Of a DNA stretch of 64,000 nucleotides, positions 34,218 through 46,727 are shown one piece after another; the stretch's first letter is position 1, and every line of letters starts with the position of its first letter. The translations under genes and the position numbers were made by a program. The notes beneath the pieces are model-generated. The model worked only from the letters and a program-made list of their open reading frames with translations, was not told the DNA's origin and made no database searches. Source of the DNA: Ulva prolifera (taxonomy: Eukaryota > Chlorophyta > Ulvophyceae > Ulvales > Ulvaceae); NCBI GenBank assembly GCA_023078555.1, contig CM041199.1, forward strand, positions 3,911,315 through 3,975,314, in the 5' to 3' direction.

Positions 34218-36920
34218 TCACTGCTGCGGCAGGCGGAGGACGGTGTTGGTGCCGTGCGTGATGCGCTGCACGAGGCCCTTGCCGGCCATGTCGCGCAGGT
34301 GGAAGTCCCACCCGAGGCGGCTGCTCTTGAGGGGTGTGGCTACGAGGGTCTTCTGGATCGCCTCGCGGTTGCGGCGGCGGCGCAGAGACAGCGCGACCTC
34401 CTTACGCGCCCGCTCCACCGCCGCCATCTGCACGCCCACACGCCACGCAGTCGTCACATGCATATGCTGCATGCGCCCCACAGCGCTGCCGACCCTTGTT
34501 CGGCGTTTGCGCATGCACAGATGCAGTGCGCACCACACATCGGTGCTGCCCTGCGGCCAGGGTCATGGTTGAGCGCGTGCATTGCATGACCGTCATTAAA
34601 ATGAGGTCATAATCAGCGCCCCCCGCCACCCCCCCCCCCCGCCCCCAGTGGACTCCAGCGCACGCAGATGCTCCCCTCTCAGCACAGCGCAGCACGCAGC
34701 ACGCAGCACTGGTGGAGAATCCGAACGGCTACACCCCCAACAGGAGGAGCAGCGGATCGCACCACACTCCCGACGCCCGGCACTGTGAGCCGCATCATGC
34801 TCACCGAGCCGGTGCCGTGCCGTGTCAGCGCCCCAGCGCGCAGCAGCTCCCCCAGCACCGCCTCCCCGGTCGGCGCCCCCTGGCTACCGCCACCCCGGCC
34901 GCCGGCTACAGGGGGGTCAGCATCAGAGTCCGCGGAGTCTGCATCGCTGGCCCCGGCATCCGCGCCGCGCTTCCGGCGGCCGGCGCGGCGGCTGCGGCGG
35001 CTGAGCACATCGGCGCGCCTCGCTTCAGCCTCGGAGGTGGGCGCCCTGCACCTCAAAGCGCATGCATGCGGAGTGCTCGAAAACCGCCAGCGCTTCGCAG
35101 CGGTGAGCTTGATCAAGCTGTGCGAGGTGCGTTGCACATGCATTTGGCTCTCCAGCTGCATCCTTGCGATACATGCAGGTGCCTGTTTCACTTTGTCCTG
35201 GTGCAAAATGCGGGTGCAGCCGTTGTGGTAGTGACCAGCCAGCTTCTGCTGCTGAGGCCCATGTGGCCACCTTTTGACTGGCCTAGCTGTCTGTCGGCAG
35301 ACGCGTGATGCCGGCTTCCAGATGATATTACAAGAGACGGCTTCATGGTTCGTCTTTATTACGTATTTGTTATGGCAGCGTTCCCTATGTCTTGCACAGT
35401 TTCAGTATCATCCAGCGCACCCAGGGCGCCCTCTGTCAGCGCTGCCGCCTGCCAGCACACGCGCCAGCTTCGCCTCCGGCAGCTGCACGCGGAACGCGCC
35501 CGAGGCGACGGCGCCGCAGAGGCGCTCGATGGCTTGCCGCCGCAGCCCTGCACAGGAGCGCGTGCTTGACATGCGGGACGTACCCATGCATGGTGGCACT
35601 GGGCCACGGGGAGGGGATGGGGTATAGCTTTCGCTGCGTGTGGGATCACCGCGGGTGGAGTGGTGCACGTGGGAATCCAAGGCGATGCGGACCTCGGAAA
35701 ACTGAGCAGCTCTTTGACAGACTCCCGTATCCATTGGAGGAGAGGGGTCAGCCAGGGGGACAGCTCGGGACAGGTGCGGAATGGCGCCAGCGGCTACAGG
35801 GCAAATCGGAGGCTGGGAAAGGCAGCTAATCCCTGCCAGACTTTGTAGCATGATGCTCACTCGCACCAAACACATCCAGTTGCAGCCACGATTTAAGCAG
35901 CTATGGTAGAATTCTATACGTGACCTGATGGATCAGCGGTGCCACACCGTTGTCAGTTGTTTGTCCGGACGTGACGTTCCTTGCTTCACTGTCTTGAGGT
36001 ATGAGCTTGAGATGCTCCATGGCCTGCAAGCTGGCAGGGGTAGATCAATGGAAAATAGCCTGGCGAGTGCCAGGTTGATTCTGTTTGAGAGTGGGTAGCA
36101 GCCACCTGATCGAACTCAGACCGTAGAAGCACAACCGAGTCACTGCCAGAGGACGAAAACTTCAAGACAACAATATGCAAAGACTCCTGCAGCTGCTGCA
36201 ACTCTTTGTCTAGCTCCAGATTTGGCCGACCCTTAAGAAAATCCTGCATGGCCTGCCACTGAGCAGCGTGTTCGTGTTGCACGTGATGCCTGCTTGGCCA
36301 AATTGCTGTGTCAACTCCGCCGTGGATTCAAACAGGCAGAGTGGCCACGATCAATGTAAACAAGAAAACGTGGTGTACGATGTCGATGATGCCGCAGAAT
36401 CTGAGTCGAGGCACAGCTGAGAGGGTGGCGATGTAGCACCTGTAGCTGCGAATGCAACACCAGCCTCGGGCAATTCCGAGGTGCGCCTTTCTTGGGGAAC
36501 CTATCCGACAAAGCGTTGATTGCCATGAGTACCTCGCTCAGCTGCATCAGCATGTCGTCGTCCAAGCCGTCGTCGGACTCCTCATCAGGCTCAGGCTGTG
36601 CAGGTCCTTGGGCTGCAGCTGCGTTGCTGTGATACACGTTACAATTTTGCCGCTGCACTACAGCAGTGATTCACATGACACCACGATACCGCTGATCGCA
36701 TACCAGGAATACTTCGAAGAGCGTCTCTCTCCGCTGGAGCCTGCAAGCTGTCCCGAAAGAACCCGCCAGCTGCCTGGCTGGGCGCTGGTGCATGACGCAC
36801 TGCACGGGGCTCTGATGTGCTTGTCGTAGCATTCGAGTGATTTAGTACATCAGAGCCCGTCCTCGATCTTCCAGAGTTGAGCAGCGATTGTAACGTGCGC
36901 TTTCGGGTTTCTGCATCCAT
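34218..36920 (-). CDS. STK19: STK19 family winged-helix protein
   Basis: Seven minus-strand exons join in phase to about 412 residues: 36704-36920, 36440-36612, 36106-36243, 35703-35793, 35421-35547, 34763-35045 and 34218-34427. The start chosen is MDAETRKRTL; an upstream in-frame Met exists at 36947. Landmarks match the human protein as I recall it. RLVLHSQLQ through KELQQLQESLHIVVL keeps the same 33-residue spacing as IVLRSQ...KELQEQGEIRIVQL. ELLRAGALTRHGTGSV and MMRLTVPGVG match the NAGVLT...LAVPGAG segment. The C-terminus RLGWDFHLRDMAG...LRLPQQ matches RLGLTYHVHDLIG...LRLPET. Despite the name, these are tandem winged-helix DNA-binding proteins without kinase motifs, and the human protein is linked to transcription-coupled repair. 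An Asp/Ser-rich basic insert in exon 6 is extra. The exon 4 donor (GTTTTC) is weak. Confidence 0.8.
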
Positions 36921-37873
36921 TGCTACGAGTGCACTATGTTTGTGCAATAACGATTTAACTGCACGACTGCATCGGATACCTTACTATGCCGCTATGATCT
37001 GCCCAGTGCCAATTTTCAGCACTCTTCGACGTTGCCAAGGCAGGCGGATGACAGCGCAGCACAAATCGGTGTCAGGATGCTCCGTGCCGGGGCGTCCCGG
37101 CAGCCACGAGCCGGTGCCGCAGAGCAAGGGGGCAAGGCAAGTTGTGAGTTTTAAAACGTGTCTGAAGCACGTGCCCTGCAGTCCCAGGGGCACTCTCTGA
37201 TATGGCATTCATTCATGGCACTCCAACCCCCACCTCAACGGACCACATCATCCCGCATCTGCAAACAAGAGCTCCTGAGCAACTGTGACTGCACACGCTG
37301 TCTCCATACAAGCAGCGGCATGCGTCCGGCAGCATCACCCACACACCACAAACCCGTGAATGGCGACCTTGTCGAAGGCATGCGGCACTGCAACTACCTT
37401 CCCCACGGACCCCGTGCATACTGGCTAATGCAACAGGCAAGCGCCGAGCTGTCCGACTCAAGGCAACCGCGGACACCTCCGCTCGTTCACAAAGCTTGAC
37501 TCCAACAGATGCCCCTTGAAGCACACTCTGAGAAAACTGTGGTATATGAAAGGCGGTGCTGCTCTCCCCTCCCGCCCAGCCACACACAGGAGTCACACAC
37601 GCGTGGAAATGCGAAGAATCATCACTGCCAGCTCCTGCTGTCTGCTCTCCGGCCGCGGTACAGGTACACCACACTCCGGGGTGAGTGGGTGCGGCATGCA
37701 GTGCTCGTTCAGAGCACAGGCGGATGTGAAGAAGATGAGCAGGAGGGACAGGCAACTGAACCCCCCCGGCCTTCAACACCCCCACCTCTCCGCTGAGACA
37801 GCCAGCTTCGAAACAGCCGTCTGCTGCGCCACGGGCCCTCTCCGGCACGGCCCCCTGCGGCCTGCAGCGGCAG
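36921..37873. other. spacer between STK19 and Sec10 genes
   Basis: The Sec10 gene ends at 37874 and the STK19 gene starts at 36920, both on the minus strand. This stretch must contain the Sec10 3' end and the STK19 promoter. No gene or repeat is supported. Confidence 0.5.
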
Positions 37874-40298
37874 CTAGTGGCCCTTGAGGCGCAGGGCGGG
37901 CTCGCCGAGGAGGGCGGCGAGGGACTTGCCGTCGACGCGCGCCGAGGCGTAGTCCTCCCGCAGCGCCACGTACTTCCGCGCCGTGCCGCGGTCCATCTGC
38001 AGGCCCGTGTCGACGACCTCCAGCAGGCTCGCCGGCGGCACGATCAGCGTGTTGGCCAGCTGCAGCGCCTGCACACACCGCCGCGCCCCGCGTCTGTGTT
38101 GCCAGCCACCCGCGCGCACCGCCGAGCCGTGGCTAGCAGCGGCGTCGCTCGCACACATGCACGCGGCTGACACTAATCTTTGGCGCGAGGCACGATAAAC
38201 AGCGGGGCGGGGGCACACCTGCTCGAAGCCGTCAGAGACGCGCTGCACCTTGAAGCGCGCCGCCGCCGCCTGGTACTCCGCCATGTCGCGCTTCCACTGC
38301 AGCGCCCCGACGACGCTGTACTTGAAGCGCAGCATGTGTTGCAGCAGCATGTCCCGCAGCCCGAGGCCCACCTGCACAGCAGCGCTGCTGCAGAGCGGCC
38401 CGTTTCCTGTCACCAATACATAATAATAACCGTGTAGTACCGCAGTTTATCAGAATGTTCGAATTCTGAGCCTGACAACATATGAACCGCAGTACTCCAC
38501 CGTAAATGGCGCGATTGTTGTACGGGTGTGGTTGAGGTCCACGCATAGCTGCCAGCGCATCAGCAGCGCCACACATGCCCGAACGCGGCCGCCGAGTCAT
38601 GCATGCCGTTGAGCCCCGCCGCGGCGGCGGGCGCACCTCGCAGAGGAGGCTCCCGGACGCGGCGGCCGGCAGCGCGGTGGCCACGGCGCGTGCGACCGAG
38701 CGCACGAGGGACGTCACCGCCGAGCACGCCGCCGTCGGCGCGTCGATGTGGCTCGCGCCGCCCGTCGCCGCCTGGAAGTCGGCGCGCTTCTGCTCTGCCT
38801 GCAGCGTGCGCGCGAGGAGCGCGCTCACCGCGTCGGCAAACGCCGTCAGCGCCGCCTCGATGCTGCGCTCGAGCACCTGCGTGAGCTGAGTCAGCGCCGC
38901 AAGGCTCTCGTTCGCCGCCGTCGTCCGCTGCACGGGGCCGGGGCACATCATTCGCCGATCACGCCTGGTCTTCGATGCAAACATGTCAGGCATGGTGGAC
39001 TATGCATGGGGGGGCGATGCATGGCAGATGCAGCACCCATCCGCCGCACCGGCAAGCTCAGGGTACAGCCATGGGCGACTAAAATCGGCAGCAACAGCAA
39101 TGAAGTGTGATGCGGGGCGCCATCATGTGATCATCACACGCACGCGGCCCGCAGAAAATGTCCCCGGCTGGTGGGAGGACCCACTGAAGCCTACACGCAG
39201 ACTGTGCAGTCGACCCGCCGCCCACCTCACCTGTGTCGCTGCAAGCATGCTGTCGGCACACGGCCATCGCACACAGCCTGCGCTCACACAGGGTTCAACC
39301 GTTGCACTGCAGCGGCAGTAGGATCCGGCACCACTACAACCACATCCAGCTGCAGACAACATCATCATGTTGTTTATTTCCATCCCTAGGATCCGGCACC
39401 GGTACGACCACATCCGGCTGCAGGCGGCAACATCATGTTGAACACATCCCCTCGCCCACGGACAGGGGTGAGCCGGGCAGGGGGCATCGGGCGCACGCAC
39501 CACAAGCAGCTTCGGCTGCACCGCCGACTGGAAGTGCCGCTGCACCGCGTCCACGATCTCCCCCGTCGCCGTCACCGCGCGCAGCACCTCGTACGCGCCC
39601 GCGCCCATGAACGCGTCCGCCGCGTCGGCCGCCGACGCCGCGTCGGCGACGACCAGCGGCGCCTTGAGCGCCGCGAGCGAGCGGCGGCTCGCGGCCGAGA
39701 TGCCGGACAGCGTGTGCGAGACGACCTGGTCGAGCAGGCAGCTGGGGGGGAGGTCGGGGGCCTTCTTGTGGAAGAAGGCGGAGACGTGCGTGGCCGCGGG
39801 GGCGGCCGGGAGGAGCGACGTCGCGCGCTGGATGACGACGCGGTGCCAGCCGATGAACGACGCGACCGCCTGCGGGTCCACCACCGCCTGCACGCACGAT
39901 GCCAGTCGTCAAGTTAAAAAGACACAGGTACTTCTAGCTTCGGTGTTCTTCCAACTATTGTGACCTGCTAGCATTTGCGACATTCCAGAATTTCCTTTCT
40001 TCTTCCAGCGTGTGTGGCCTTCCCTCGATGTTGCGTCGCTCATAGGAGCAATCGACCAGAGCCTGCTGTTCAGCATGTATTCGATTTATGTATCGATGGC
40101 GAGCATGTACAGCATGCATGCATGCACCTGCCAGCGGCATGCGCACAGCGGCACAGAGCTCAGCCGTGAGCGCACAGCCCGCATTGAGCCTGCCGCATCC
40201 CAGCGGCCTATGGCCAGGTCTTCGAGGCAAGAAAGCATTGGCAGCACCGCGATGGGCCATGTGCATGAGCTGCTCTAACACTCCCGCCCCCGCCCCCG

Positions 40299-40335
<37 letters not shown>

Positions 40336-43300
40336 CCCTTGCAGGCTGCGCTCACCGGCTACAACACAAGCCCGCAGGCAGACGGGCTAACTCGCACAAG
40401 CCCACACAAGCATGAAGGCCATACACCATACGTGGGCTACACGTGTGCCGTATGTATACATCGTATACAGTATGCATGTTGTGCATGCATGGAACAGAGG
40501 GGGCCAGCGCACGTTGGCGTCGTCACCTTCGGCGCCGGCCATGCGCGCGCGCACCGCGGCCACGCCCTTGCGCATGCCGGCCTTCAGGAAGCTCTTCGCC
40601 TTGCCGGCGCCCGCCTGCACCGCGGCGCCCGCCTCCGACAGCCGCTCGCCGCCCGGCATGCTGAAGCGCTCCGACACGAGCGCGACCTGCGTGCTCGGGG
40701 GGGCGTCGCCGCCGGCGGTCGGGGAGCCGGGGAAGCTGCCGCTCGCGCCCGCGGCGCGCGCCGCGCGCTCGGCCTCGAGCCGGCGCCACTGCGCTGCTAG
40801 CCACTGCTGCTCGACCCACGGGTATGGCGTCTGCACACAAGACAAGCTGTGCGCACAGAGACGTGCGGTCGTTGCTGCACACAGGTCAGTGTACACCACT
40901 GCCGACGTCAATGTCAGGTAGTCTTGCAGCTTGGGTGGGGCTGGCAGCATACACCCTGGTCCGGAAACTTTGGATCGGGACTTATTTCTGGGGCCGCCGT
41001 AATGACACCAGGTGACAAGCTGCGGTCGTAGCTGTGGATCACCTACCCCTACCCCGCTCTGCCCGTCCCCTCGCACGCCCCCGCCAGAAGCCGGGATTCT
41101 GCGCAGCAAACATCGGCAGCCGTCGCAGCAGGCCGGCCACGGCGGCGAGAGCCGGAGGTCTTTGTACGGACCCGCCCCCCGCCTCGTCGCAGTCGCTCCC
41201 ATGAACGCAGCACATTCCCATGACCTCGGCACACCCCCGTGGCCACAGAACACCCCCGCGACCGCACCTGCAGGATGGCAAAGAGGCCCTCCAGGGAGGC
41301 CTCCGCCGACGCCTTCACCGGCAGCTCCGACACGACGGCGTCTACCGCCTCGCGCACGATGTCTCGCGCCACCGGGAGCATCGTGAGGTACGCGTCCAGC
41401 GCCGCGAGGAAGTCCGAGGGCTCCGGGAAGTTCGCGGCGTCGGGCGCCTCGACCGCGGCGGCCACGACGGCCTCCGCCTTCTCCTCCACGATCCGCACCA
41501 CCAGCGTCTCGATCGCCTCCTGCATGCCCCGGGAACATGCATGCGCATGTGATCAGATGCATGTGCACGCAAATGCATGGTCACCTTGCGGCGGGGCGAG
41601 TGGGGTCTCGGTACCCGCCCCGCGGAAAAGGGACAGAGGCAACCGAGGAGCGCCACATGGCAGCGCAAGACCCGGCACTTGAGAAGGCTCAGTAGGCGCG
41701 GGATATAGGCCATTCGTGACGCAGCTGAGATCGCTAATACCGTCACACGCACCAATGCAGGTATGCACCGAGTCGATGCAAGCGTGCATGTACTGCGCAA
41801 ACATCTCTGCTTCAATCTCGCAGCCCCCACGTCGCGCCTGTCCGGAACCCTTCACAAGGAGACACGCAGATGCGTTTCCAGCCGCACTCAGATCCTGGTC
41901 CTGAGGCGCAATCAAGGCAAGTTGACACACCATGGTCGGGGTGCATGACACCCCAACCGACTGCAATCAAAGCAGCAGCAACAGGGCAGGTTCAAGAAGC
42001 CACTCGGACGATGCCAGCCTCATGAATTGTTGGGGCTATCATTCGACAGCACCATCTTGCCGATCAAAATCGCTCCAACCCCGCAACGATCCGGCACTGC
42101 TCACAAGCAGCTACGCCCACGCCAGCGCTGTGCGAGGCTGAGATGCATGCATGGTTCCACGCAGCGGCCGCTCGCCCATGTCCAGCACCAGAGGCCGGCG
42201 TCCTCCTGGCCACGACCACGCAGGGCCCGGGTGCCGACGAGATCGGTGGCAGGGTGCAGGCGGCGTGCAGGGACACCCACCTTCCATGTGGAGAAGACGA
42301 GCGAGAGCACCGACTTCTCGTGGATGATGGTGTCCACAAGGTCGGCGAGCTGCTGGTTGAGCGCGTACGTGCGCGCCTCCTTCTGCGGCGCCCCCGGCAG
42401 CCACGGCGGCTGCGCCTTGCGCTCCGGCGCGCTGCGGAACAGCGGCAGCATCGCGATGTAGCCCTTCACCGCCGAGCCCTCCGCGCCAAAGTGCGACAGG
42501 TCCTTGCAGCACTTGGCCATGTCCTTCAGGTCCGCCGGCTGCACGACAGGTGGGCGCCAGTCCAGTGGTCATACATGCGTGTACCCCATACGTTGCACAG
42601 GGGATGTGCACGGCTGTAGCTGTAGCGACAACAGTGGAGACGGTGTGTGCGTGCATGCGGTGACTGGAGGGGTGGGGACGAGGTGCACGCATGTGGTGGA
42701 AGGGTGAGGGGCGTACGTCCTTGGTGCACGCGTCCATGAAGCGCGACAGCAGCCGGTTCTCGAGGTTGTTGCGGTACGCGAGCAGGTTGCGCAGCGCGGC
42801 GTCGACGGTGCCCGGGGCCGCGTCGTCGAGCTCGTCCGGCGCGAGCCCGAGCCGCAGGTTGCTCTGCCGCAGCTCGCGCGCCAGCGGCAGCATGCGCTGC
42901 ACCAGCGCCGCAGCCTCTGACAGCCGCGTGTTGTCGCGGAACACCGGGTCCAGCTCCACTGTGCCGCCGCCGCTGTGCGGCGGCGGCGGCGGCGGCGGAG
43001 CCGCCGCGGCCGCACCGCGGCCGCGCGGCTCCGGCAGCGGCGACACGTCCATCGCCGCGACGGGCAGCTCGGAGAAGGCGGCGAGGTGGCCGAGCACGCT
43101 GAGCGCGCCGCGCGCAGTCGCGGTGATGCGGTGCGCGGCGGCGAGGCGCGTGCCAGTGGTGGCGGCGGCCGCCGCGAGCGACGACGTGGTGGAGTCCATG
43201 CCGCGGAAGTCGGCGGCGGAGGCGTCGAGGCTGATGTCGACGGCGTCCAGCGTCTCCGTGAACGACTTTTCGTGCGCTGCAAGCTCCTCCTGCAGCCCTC

Positions 43301-44290
43301 GCGCCCATGTCAGTGCATGTGCGCACATTGGAACAGTCCCTTAGCGCGCTGCTATCCCGCTCGTACTCGAGCGGCAGTCAGGCTGACAAACACAAGGATT
43401 GACTTGGGAACAAGAGGATCGCAGCTCATGCGGCCACATGTGGGCATGCCTCGGCAACCATGCACACATGCATTCAGTAGAGCACCGTCCACTGCCGCAC
43501 GGTCTGTCACATGCATTTCTGTTCAAGTAATGCTGGCCTTGTAAGTCCGCACATATGGGTTGATGCACACATGCGGCCACACAGGCAGAGTGATATGTTT
43601 GCCTCCTGGGTCAGCATCAGGCCACGATGTTGGTACTGTTTGCCGGCACGGACGCCCGTGTTCACATGACAAGCCGTGAGCGTGATGCAGCATGCCCAGC
43701 ACAGCACACGTGCCGAAAACATTGACAGGCCAAGTGTCAGCCATGCAGAGCTTCACAGCATGGAGTGCCCTGCCATGTTTGCAATCAGAGCATAAATGCC
43801 CCAGATGCCAGATGCTGTGGCGGTCACTGAAGCATAGGATGTTCAATACTGTGAGAACGATCTCAAGGTTGACGTCGAGGAACCTCGCAAGGTGCTGTCT
43901 GCCTGACATGCTGATCGTGGGCAGCACCTGAAGGAAAGTGACGTGCTTGTTAGCACGAGTTTCAAGCCCTCCGAGTGTCTCCTCTGCGCCTTCCAACACC
44001 TCCATGGCTTGACCCAGCGCCTCCACAGGGTCAACATCTGTGGCTTTGAAAATGGTGTTTGGCTTGTCAAAGAGGATCATCAGCTCGCTTGCCAGGTTGG
44101 ACAGATAGTCATCCACAGCTTTGTCCTCGCTGAAAAGAAGCATGGACAGCCCAGCATCCCGTTTGACGGGAGCTGAGCTGGCTTCAGGATGTGGACCTAT
44201 ACCAGATGTCTCAGCCCCAGTTTGTGACCGTGTGGACATGAAGCTGTCGTCCCTTTGGACGCTGTAAGATCCCTTTCGCCCATTTGACAT
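37874..44290 (-). CDS. SEC10: exocyst complex subunit Sec10 (EXOC5)
   Basis: Nine minus-strand exons join to 929 residues: 43928-44290, 42717-43289, 42281-42538, 41268-41519, 40513-40830, 39501-39887, 38637-38927, 38219-38371 and 37874-38068. All eight introns are phase 0. Sec10 is part of the exocyst, which tethers secretory vesicles to the plasma membrane. Family landmarks are AVDDYLSNLASELM in exon 1 and the coiled region LQEELAAHEKSFTETLDAVD at the exon 1-2 junction. Exon 3 has HFGAEGSAVKGYIAMLPLF and IIHEKSVLSLVF. The C-terminal core has FKYSVVGALQWKRDMAEYQ and LANTLIVPPASLLEVVDTG, as in Sec10 ending regions. Animal Sec10 is about 708 residues; Ala/Gly/Pro-rich inserts in exons 2 and 5 explain much of the extra length. 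Exon 1 has moderate GC3, later exons near saturation. An acceptor-like sequence just before the ATG suggests a 5'-UTR intron. Confidence 0.85.
39319..39441. repeat. tandem duplication in Sec10 intron 6
   Basis: Copies at 39319-39372 and 39388-39441 share TAGGATCCGGCACC, a CCACATCC block and ACATCATGTTG. They are separated by 15 bases and differ at several sites. They lie in the intron between exons 6 and 7 of the Sec10 gene. Confidence 0.75.
40299..40334 (+). repeat. poly-C run in Sec10 intron 5
   Basis: About 36 C bases on the plus strand, read as G in the Sec10 transcript. A CCCCCG-rich stretch precedes it. The true length is uncertain, as for any long homopolymer. Confidence 0.85.
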
Positions 44291-44960
44291 AGCCCCTGTC
44301 CGCTCTGAACAGAACAGCAACGTTAGTGAGAAGAGGTGATATGACCTTTCCAGGTTTTGTTAACTGCATGAACCAAAGCCACCATGGCAACACAGCCATA
44401 GTTCGAGCATACCGGGGCCTTTGAAGGACATGGCGTTGACGCCTTCACATTATACTTGCCAAGGACGGCCCAATCTCATATTTTCAGAATAAACGTCGGC
44501 GTTGCGAGCAAAGGGTTAGTCGATCACATGAAGCAGAGCATTCAGAAGTAATTCATGCTTAGCAAGCTGTCGTTGGCGAGTGCAAGGAAAACGCGCTCCG
44601 ACCGATGGAGAGTTACGAGCACAGTATTCAGCTGATGCAGGCAAGAGAAGTCCCCGCTGAACGTGCTCCAGTGTCCCGTCGCTCTGTGACAACGATATCG
44701 TGGCCAAATTGCACCAAAGCCATGATCGCGCTCATGCACGCCACCTCCTTTGCCTGCTGATGAGCTTGAGGCAGAGTATGCGCCCTTACCAGCTTCAGGG
44801 CATTCAGTAGCGACTGCATTTCGCGGTGCCTCACAGTCGCGTGCGTTTGTGTACTGTACGTCAACTAATAACATGTCGATGAACCGTTTGGGCTGCAGCA
44901 CCTAGCGCTGCTGCAGGATAGATATGATGATCGATTGCATGCTGCAGGGCTGAACAGGTC
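44291..44960. other. divergent promoter region between Sec10 and DHHC genes
   Basis: Two genes start outward from here. Overlapping minus-strand frames at 44516-44901 (one reading ALKLVRAHTLPQAHQQAKEV) look protein-like but show no recognised domain. They may be an unrecognised small gene or upstream untranslated exons of Sec10. Confidence 0.35.
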
Positions 44961-46727
44961 ATGATGTGCTCTCGAGTGGCGGCAACTTCAGGTGCGGAGT
45001 GGCGTGCAATACATGTCGCATCCGCTACCGTGTGCACCTCCACACCATCACGTGGACGCGTGATCGTCGTCCAGAGATATGATAATGCACCTGAGATAAG
45101 GTTGTTCTGCAGCTGTGTCAGGGATCGCGGTTCTGCTTGCCTTGTCGGGGCCCCTCGTATCGTTCTACGGACTGACTGTTTGGTGGACTGTCGCCACAGT
45201 TCTGCTGACGACTGCGGCTATAGTGTGCCTAATTCTGGCAAGCTGGACAGATCCTGGCTACTTGCCGCAGTACAGCGATCGTGACCCACTGATCGACATT
45301 CTGGTAGAGGCAGTGAGGCCTGCGTTGCGCGAGACCCGCAGCTTGCGCGTCTCTGTTGAGTATCAGGGAGACACCTACTATAAGTTTCTGCAAGATGGCA
45401 GCTGGGTTAGAGATGAACCAGGTGCGCGAAGATCCTGTCCGGGACACGGCAGCAACAGGCACTCTCCTGAGCCTTGCACGAAGTGTGCATCTTCCTGTGC
45501 ACCTTCGCATGAAACAGTCGCGATCATGTTTTTGGCCGTGTCTCACAGAGAGGCGTGTGCAGGTATACGAAGGGGCCATCGGTATTGTCACGCTTGCAAC
45601 ATCTGGCGACCACCACACGCGCACCACTGCCAGCACTGCCAGAGATGTGTAGGCCACTTTGATCATCACTGCGATGTCCTACACACGTGCGTGGGCGGCC
45701 TCAATCACCGATGGTTCACAACGTTCTTGCTATCAGCTTTCTTCGCATCGCTGACGCTATGTGGCGGAGGTGTACGCACAATCCTGCTCTTGGGCTTTCT
45801 CAACGGTGTGGCCTTTCTTACTCCATGATTCGCCTTGCACCCATGCGGCATGTGCGCTCAAGCACGTCCACGTCTCCTGAGCTGGCAACAGCGATGCACT
45901 TCGTAGATGCGCTGCTCTGGCACATTCTCCACAACTGCTTTCGGGGCACATGCTGGTACAGCAGATTGGCTGTGCTGTCCAGTCAATTCCACCCAGGCAA
46001 TTCCGCCTCCTCATGCACCACCGCCCGTGCATCATCAGCCACTCCTCTGTAGATGCACCGATCCATTCAGATTGGCCACCTGCAAAACCCAGGAACTTGC
46101 AACAGCCATTCAGCCACTAGCCACATTGTCCCAACAGTACCATATCACCGCATCTGAGCACAGACACTGCTCCGCCTGACCAGCCACATCTATTCCTTGA
46201 TCCCCACTCACTACCAATATCCCCGCCACACATGACTCCACTTATGCTCGCCTCACCTCTTCACAAGTTTTGGGTCGCTTTGCAGCATTTCCAGGGCTGC
46301 CACCCAGAAATTAGACCTGATTGTTCGGAACTGTTACACATGATCGCGCCCAGCGACCCACCACGGATCTTCACGTGCAGCGCGCTCACCGCCGTGGCAG
46401 TTCTGGGGCGCCGTCGCCTGCGTCCCGCTCTACCTGTACGCCGCGCTCGTGTCGTGCGTCGGCTGGCTGCACCTCGGCCTCATGTGCGCCGTCGTCAGCA
46501 CGAAGGACATCATCCAGTTCGGCTGCGGCACCTGCAACGAGCGCGCCTGCCGCCCGGGGGCCGGCCCCTTCCTCCTCGGCCAGTGGCGGCGGCAGTGGTG
46601 CACCGGCGTGCGGCCGCTGCCGCCGGCGCCCCTGTTCCACCCCCAGCCGCGGCCGCAGCCGCATGCCGCGGCCACGCCGCCGCACGCGCCGCCGGAGGCG
46701 GAGCCGCTGCTCCAGGCGGAGCCGTAG
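44961..46727 (+). CDS. DHHC-type palmitoyltransferase with atypical core
   Basis: Exons 44961-44991, 45113-45421, 45563-45769 and 46381-46727 join, all in phase 1, to 297 residues. DHHC enzymes attach palmitate to cysteines of target proteins at Golgi, endomembranes or plasma membrane. Two membrane segments (about 13-60) precede TDPGYLP, the usual DPG motif. The Cys-rich domain is present (YCHACNIWRPPHAHHCQHC, then CVGHFDHHC), followed by two more membrane segments (FLLSAFFASLTL; WGAVACVPLYLYAALVSCVG). The bases after DHHC read DVLHTCVG where the family normally has PWVxNCIG, and the TTxE motif is replaced by STKD. The C-terminus is Pro/His-rich. Exon 1 is only 31 nt and is supported by phase and a GTGCGG donor. 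The last exon is far more GC-rich than the first three. Confidence 0.8.
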
